Shown here piece by piece: positions 4,593 to 8,185 of a stretch of DNA of 8,185 nt. The notes under the pieces were generated by a model. That model was not told the origin of the DNA. It did no database searches and worked only from the letters and a program-made list of their open reading frames with translations. The position numbers and the translations under genes are program-made. Origin of the DNA: Caulobacteraceae bacterium (GTDB lineage: Bacteria > Pseudomonadota > Alphaproteobacteria > Caulobacterales > Caulobacteraceae); the NCBI GenBank assembly GCA_020852035.1, contig JADZBR010000307.1, positions 1 to 8,185 on the forward strand, written 5' to 3'. Numbering within the stretch: the first letter of the stretch is position 1; each line of letters starts with the position of its first letter.

Positions 4593-6380
4593 ATGGCGTT
4601 GAAGGCCCGTGTGCAGCGCGAGTGGCGGTTCCTGCGCGGCCTTTCCCGGACCCTGGGGCGGATCAAGTCGATCGCGCCTGATTCGGAAAACCTGATCTGC
4701 GACGACTGGGAGGCGGCGGTCGACCGCTGGCGCGAGCGGCCGGCGGTGGTTTTCGAGGGGCGCACCCTCAGCTATGGCGAGATGGACGAACTGGCCAACC
4801 GCTATGCGAACTGGGCGAGGGGCCAGCGGCTGAAGCGCGGCGATTCGGTCGCGGTGCTGCTGCCCAACCGCATCGACTACCTGGCGCTGTGGCTGGGCCT
4901 GACCAAGGTGGGCGTGGCCGCCGCCCTGGTGAACAACAACCTGACCGGCCAGGCGCTGGCGCACTGCCTGAACATCTCCGACGCCGGCCGGGTGGTCGTC
5001 GATGAGGAGACGCAAGCCGCCTTCGAGGCGGTGCGGGACGGGCTGGCCAAGGGGGTCCAGTGCTGGACGCTGGGGCCGGCGCAGGCGGGGCAGCACGACC
5101 TTTCCAAGGCGCTGAAGAGCGTCAGCCAGCTGCGGCCCGAGCGTGCCCAGCGGTCGGACATCCTGGCGCGCGACACCGCGCTGTTCATCTTCACCAGCGG
5201 CACCACCGGCCTGCCGAAGGCCGCGCGGATCAGCCACATGCGCGCCCAGCTCTACATGCGCGCCTTCGCCGGGGCGACCGGGGCCAGGGAGAGCGACCGC
5301 ATCTATCTGACCCTGCCGCTCTATCACGCCACCGGCGGGCTCTGCGGCACGGGGGCGGCGCTGCTCAACGGCGGCTGCGTGGTGCTGCGGCGCAGGTTCT
5401 CGGCCAGCCACTTCTGGGAGGAGATCGTCCGCGAGGGCTGCACCATGTTCGCCTATATCGGCGAGCTCTGCCGCTATCTCGTGAACCACCCGCCGGGGGA
5501 GGACGACCGTCGCCACAAGCTGCGGCTGGTGTTCGGCAACGGCCTCAGGCCCGACGTCTGGGACGACCTGGTCGCGCGGTTCGCCATTCCGCAGGTGCTG
5601 GAGTTCTACGGCTCCACCGAGGGCAACGTCTCGCTGTTCAACTTCGACGGCAAGCGCGGCGCGATCGGCCGCGTGCCGCCGTACATGAAGAGCCGCTTCC
5701 ACATCCGCCTCATCGAGGTGGACACCGAGACCGGCGAGCCGGTGCGCGGGACCGACGGGCTGTGCGTGGCGGCGCGGGCCGGCAAGCCGGGCGAGTGCGT
5801 CGGCCAGATCGGCTCGGACGCGCGCTCCGACTACGGCGGCTATGCGAGCAAGGCCGAGAGCGAGAAGAAGGTCCTGCGCGATGTCGTCGCGCAGGGCGAC
5901 GCCTGGTTCCGCACCGGCGACCTGATGAAGCAGGACGAGGAGGGCTATTTCTACTTCCTCGACCGGCTGGGCGACACCTTCCGCTGGAAGGGCGAGAACG
6001 TCTCCACCACCGAGGTGGCGCAGATCCTGGCCGAGGCGCCGGGGGTGCTGGAGGCCAATGTCTACGGCGTCGCCGTGCCGGGGGCGGACGGGCGCGCGGG
6101 GATGGCGGGGCTGGTGGTGGGGCCGGCGTTCGACATCCGCGCCTTCGAGGCGCACGTGGACGCGCACCTGCCGTTCTACGCGCGGCCGGTGTTCGTGCGC
6201 CTGCTGCCGCAGATCGAGACCACCGGGACCTTCAAGTACCGCAAGATCGACCTCGTCGCCGAGGGCTTCGACCCGGCCAGGGCCAAGGGCGCGCTCTGGC
6301 TGCGGCCGGCGGAGAAGGGCTACATCAAGGTCACCAAGACCACCTTCGCCAAGCTGGAGGCGGGCGGCTATCGGCTGTGA
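4593..6380 (+). CDS. Long-chain acyl-CoA synthetase, FATP (very-long-chain) type
   Basis: A 595-residue ATP-dependent acyl-CoA ligase (fatty acid + ATP + CoA to acyl-CoA + AMP + PPi) of the ANL superfamily. Motifs in order: the P-loop IFTSGTTGLPK (199-209), FYGSTEGN (338-345), the hinge region FRTGDL...DRLGDTFRWKGENVSTTEV (about 440-474), and TGTFKYRK (544-551) with catalytic lysine K548, then EGFDP. The FRWKGENVSTTEV and TGTFKYRK-EGFDP signatures are those of the SLC27/FATP and bacterial long-chain-acyl-CoA synthetase branch, not of classical FadD. It should activate imported or recycled long-chain fatty acids at the inner membrane. There is no strong N-terminal membrane helix. Start: ATG at 4593 with GGAGGG (4579-4584) 8 nt upstream; an in-frame TTG at 4569 lies before that site and is rejected. 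Confidence 0.93.
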   Translation: MALKARVQREWRFLRGLSRTLGRIKSIAPDSENLICDDWEAAVDRWRERPAVVFEGRTLSYGEMDELANRYANWARGQRLKRGDSVAVLLPNRIDYLALWLGLTKVGVAAALVNNNLTGQALAHCLNISDAGRVVVDEETQAAFEAVRDGLAKGVQCWTLGPAQAGQHDLSKALKSVSQLRPERAQRSDILARDTALFIFTSGTTGLPKAARISHMRAQLYMRAFAGATGARESDRIYLTLPLYHATGGLCGTGAALLNGGCVVLRRRFSASHFWEEIVREGCTMFAYIGELCRYLVNHPPGEDDRRHKLRLVFGNGLRPDVWDDLVARFAIPQVLEFYGSTEGNVSLFNFDGKRGAIGRVPPYMKSRFHIRLIEVDTETGEPVRGTDGLCVAARAGKPGECVGQIGSDARSDYGGYASKAESEKKVLRDVVAQGDAWFRTGDLMKQDEEGYFYFLDRLGDTFRWKGENVSTTEVAQILAEAPGVLEANVYGVAVPGADGRAGMAGLVVGPAFDIRAFEAHVDAHLPFYARPVFVRLLPQIETTGTFKYRKIDLVAEGFDPARAKGALWLRPAEKGYIKVTKTTFAKLEAGGYRL

Positions 6381-6386
6381 CCCTGC

Positions 6387-6440
6387 CAAATCCTCCCCCA
6401 TTGCAATGGGGGAGGGGGACCGCGAGGCGGGGGAGGATAT
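6387..6440. repeat. Extragenic palindromic repeat, copy 3 (compound)
   Basis: It begins with the same CCAAATCCTCCCCCAT as copy 1 and lies 6 nt after the synthetase stop. Positions 6392-6415 are a perfect 24-bp palindrome centred between 6403 and 6404. A second right arm, GGGGGAGGAT (6429-6438), also complements ATCCTCCCCC (6390-6399). Between them is a small CCGC-GAG-GCGG hairpin (6420-6430). The left arm can therefore pair with either right arm. It could terminate the synthetase transcript, though there is no U-run. Confidence 0.8.
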
Positions 6441-6454
6441 GAGGGTCAGACTCG

Positions 6455-6462
6455 CCTATATC
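6455..6462 (+). promoter_or_regulatory. Candidate -10 box for leaderless uvrC
   Basis: CCTATATC matches 7 of 8 positions of the Caulobacter-type -10 (GCTANAWC) and ends 8 nt before the uvrC ATG. There is no purine-rich ribosome binding site between them, so a leaderless or near-leaderless mRNA is likely. The -35 region, which would fall at the edge of the repeat (around 6438-6445), is weak. Confidence 0.4.
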
Positions 6463-6470
6463 CGCTCCAG

Positions 6471-8185
6471 ATGCCCGACGACGTTTCCACCCCCCGCCTG
6501 ACCGGCGCCGCGCTGATCGCGGATGAGGCTGGACGCCTGCCCGACAAGCCCGGGGTCTACCGGATGATCGGCGATGCGGAGGAGGTGCTCTACGTCGGCA
6601 AGGCGCGCTCGCTGAAGAAGCGGGTGGTGCAGTACGCGCAGGGGCGCTTCCACACCAACCGCATCGCTAACATGGTGGACCTGACGCGGGCGATGGAGTT
6701 CATCGTCACCCGCACCGAGACCGACGCCCTGCTGCTCGAGATCAACCTGATCAAGCAGCTGAAGCCGCGCTTCAACGTGCTGCTGCGCGACGACAAGAGC
6801 TTCCCCGAGATCGTCATTCGGCGCGAGCATCCGGCGCCGCAGCTGCGCAAGCATCGCGGCGCCCACACCATCAAGGGCGACTACTTCGGGCCGTTCGCCA
6901 GCGCCTGGGCGGTGAACCGGACGCTGAACACCCTGCAGAAGGCGTTCCTGCTGAGGTCCTGTTCGGACAGCGTCTACGAGACCCGCACGCGGCCCTGCAT
7001 GCTGCACCAGATCCGCCGGTGCGCGGCGCCCTGCACGGGCCTGATCTCGCTGGAGGACTATGGCGACCTCGTGGAGGAGGCCGGCGACTTCCTGCGCGGC
7101 AAGAGCCGGGCGGTGATGAAGCGGATGGCCGACCAGATGACCGCCGCCGCCGAGGAGATGGAGTTCGAGCGCGCCGCGCGCCTGCGCGATCGCATCCGGG
7201 CGCTCGCCTCCATCGCCCAGGAACAGCAGATCAACCCGGAGACCACCGACGAGGCGGACGTCTTCGCCCTGCACCTGGAGGGCGGGCAGGCCTGCGTGCA
7301 GGTGTTCTTCTTCCGGGCGGGGCAGAACTGGGGCAACCGCGCCTATTTCCCGCGTGTCGGCGGCATGGTGACCGAAGGGGCGAACGAGGCCGGCGAGGTG
7401 ATGGCGGCCTTCCTCGGCCAGTTCTACGAGACCCAGCCGATCCCCAAGCTGATCCTGGTCAATGTCGAGCCGACCGACCGGGCGCTGCTGGCCGAAGCCT
7501 TCTGCATCAAGGGCGGGCGGCGCACCGATATCCTGAAGCCGCAGCGGGGCGAGAAGCGCCAGCTGGTCGAGCACGCGGTGATCAACGCCCGCGAGGCCCT
7601 GGGCCGCAAGATGGCCGAGAGTTCGGCGCAGTCGAAGCTGCTGGACGGCGTGAGCGAGGCGTTCAAGCTGGAGACCCGGCCCGAGCGCATCGAGGTCTAC
7701 GACAACAGCCACATCATGGGGACAAATGCGGTCGGCGGCATGATCGTGGCCGGCCCGGAGGGCTTCCAGAAGAGCCAGTACCGCAAGTTCAACATCAAGG
7801 GGACCGAGCTCACCCCCGGCGACGACTACGGGATGATGAAGGAGGTGCTGCGCCGCCGCTTTTCCCGTCTCGCCAAGGAGGAGGAGGCCGGCGAGAACCC
7901 GCCGCGGCCGGACCTCGTCCTGATCGACGGCGGCGCGGGCCAGTTGGCGGCGGCGCTGGAGGTGATGGCCGACCTGGGCGTCGACGACATCTCGGTGGTC
8001 GGCGTCGCCAAGGGGCCGGACCGGGACGCGGGCCTGGAGCGGTTCTTCATGCCGGCCGCCGAGCCCTTCATGCTCGAGCCGAAGAGCCCGGTGCTCTACT
8101 ACCTCCAACGCCTGCGCGACGAGGCCCACCGCTTCGCCATCGGCGCCCACCGCACGCGCCGTTCCATGGACATGAAGAAGAACCC
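6471..8185 (+). CDS. uvrC: UvrABC system protein C (excision endonuclease subunit), 3' end cut
   Basis: The first 571 residues of UvrC, which makes both the 3' and 5' incisions at a UvrB-bound lesion in nucleotide excision repair. Domains: an N-terminal GIY-YIG nuclease (about 24-105) with PGVY (Y30), LYVGKA (Y41) and glutamate E90 in LLLEINLIK; four cysteines C164, C176, C184, C188 spaced 11, 7 and 3 residues, exactly as in the Fe-S-binding set of E. coli UvrC; a UVR domain (about 210-245) for UvrB contact; and the RNase H-like C-terminal nuclease with D411 (YDNSHIMG), D486 (LIDGGAGQ) and H553 (RDEAHRF). All key residues are present, so the protein should be active. The helix-hairpin-helix end lies beyond the window. 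The ATG at 6471 is the natural start; an ATG at 6439 is in another frame. A repeat separates it from the synthetase gene. Confidence 0.97.
   Translation, partial: MPDDVSTPRLTGAALIADEAGRLPDKPGVYRMIGDAEEVLYVGKARSLKKRVVQYAQGRFHTNRIANMVDLTRAMEFIVTRTETDALLLEINLIKQLKPRFNVLLRDDKSFPEIVIRREHPAPQLRKHRGAHTIKGDYFGPFASAWAVNRTLNTLQKAFLLRSCSDSVYETRTRPCMLHQIRRCAAPCTGLISLEDYGDLVEEAGDFLRGKSRAVMKRMADQMTAAAEEMEFERAARLRDRIRALASIAQEQQINPETTDEADVFALHLEGGQACVQVFFFRAGQNWGNRAYFPRVGGMVTEGANEAGEVMAAFLGQFYETQPIPKLILVNVEPTDRALLAEAFCIKGGRRTDILKPQRGEKRQLVEHAVINAREALGRKMAESSAQSKLLDGVSEAFKLETRPERIEVYDNSHIMGTNAVGGMIVAGPEGFQKSQYRKFNIKGTELTPGDDYGMMKEVLRRRFSRLAKEEEAGENPPRPDLVLIDGGAGQLAAALEVMADLGVDDISVVGVAKGPDRDAGLERFFMPAAEPFMLEPKSPVLYYLQRLRDEAHRFAIGAHRTRRSMDMKKN

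Noticed and set aside
4464..6401. Very long minus-strand open frame running upstream from the HAD hydrolase across the acyl-CoA synthetase gene
   Set aside because: It is antisense to a gene with intact catalytic motifs. High third-position GC leaves few stops on the opposite strand, and the translation is a His/Arg/Leu/Gly-rich shadow. Only the part from the ATG at 4463 is a real gene.
6456..8150. 564-codon minus-strand open frame antisense to uvrC
   Set aside because: The plus strand encodes UvrC with all nuclease and Fe-S residues. The antisense product has no recognisable domain and the composition of a GC-driven shadow frame.

Overview
The window is very GC-rich (roughly 70%), has strong G/C bias at third codon positions, and is densely packed with short intergenic gaps. 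It reads as ordinary alphaproteobacterial chromosome. Protein flavour (a UvrC with the usual alphaproteobacterial N-terminus, a DUF6491-like secreted protein, a FATP-type acyl-CoA synthetase), Caulobacter-style promoter boxes and CCTCCCCCAT-type extragenic palindromes suggest Caulobacterales (Caulobacter/Phenylobacterium-like). That placement is inference. There is no tRNA, rRNA, CRISPR array, IS element or phage gene.

Layout, left to right. (1) 3-1333, + strand: the 3' part of a PLP-dependent D-cysteine desulfhydrase-family gene, coupled by an ATGA overlap to an Asp/Glu racemase-family gene. This is a small D-amino-acid/sulfur operon, closed by a long hairpin repeat. (2) 1456-2030: a small secreted four-cysteine protein (DUF6491-like, +) and a 67-residue two-helix membrane protein (-), whose stop codons overlap tail to tail. 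(3) 2117-2589: a 119-residue protein joining a ClpX-type C4 zinc finger to a helix-turn-helix, preceded by three tandem 17-bp palindromes and followed by a strong hairpin. This is the most distinctive part of the window. (4) 2611-3504, - strand: an unrecognised bitopic membrane protein with an Ala/Pro-rich periplasmic tail, preceded by an unusually AT-rich stretch. (5) 3744-4463, - strand: a HAD-family hydrolase, divergent from (6) 4593-6380, + strand: a FATP/very-long-chain-type acyl-CoA synthetase. (7) 6471-8185, + strand: uvrC, the nucleotide-excision-repair endonuclease subunit, cut by the right edge.

The genes do not form one pathway. The first two are the only clear operon; the others look like single transcription units separated by promoters, hairpins and three copies of one dispersed inverted repeat (1344-1390, 3697-3738, 6387-6440). 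Two genes (the HAD hydrolase and uvrC) lack a Shine-Dalgarno sequence and have a -10-like box 6-8 nt before the ATG, which suggests leaderless mRNAs. No large undescribed system is visible. The best candidate for something new is the zinc-finger/HTH regulator with its operator array. No gap between genes exceeds 300 bases.
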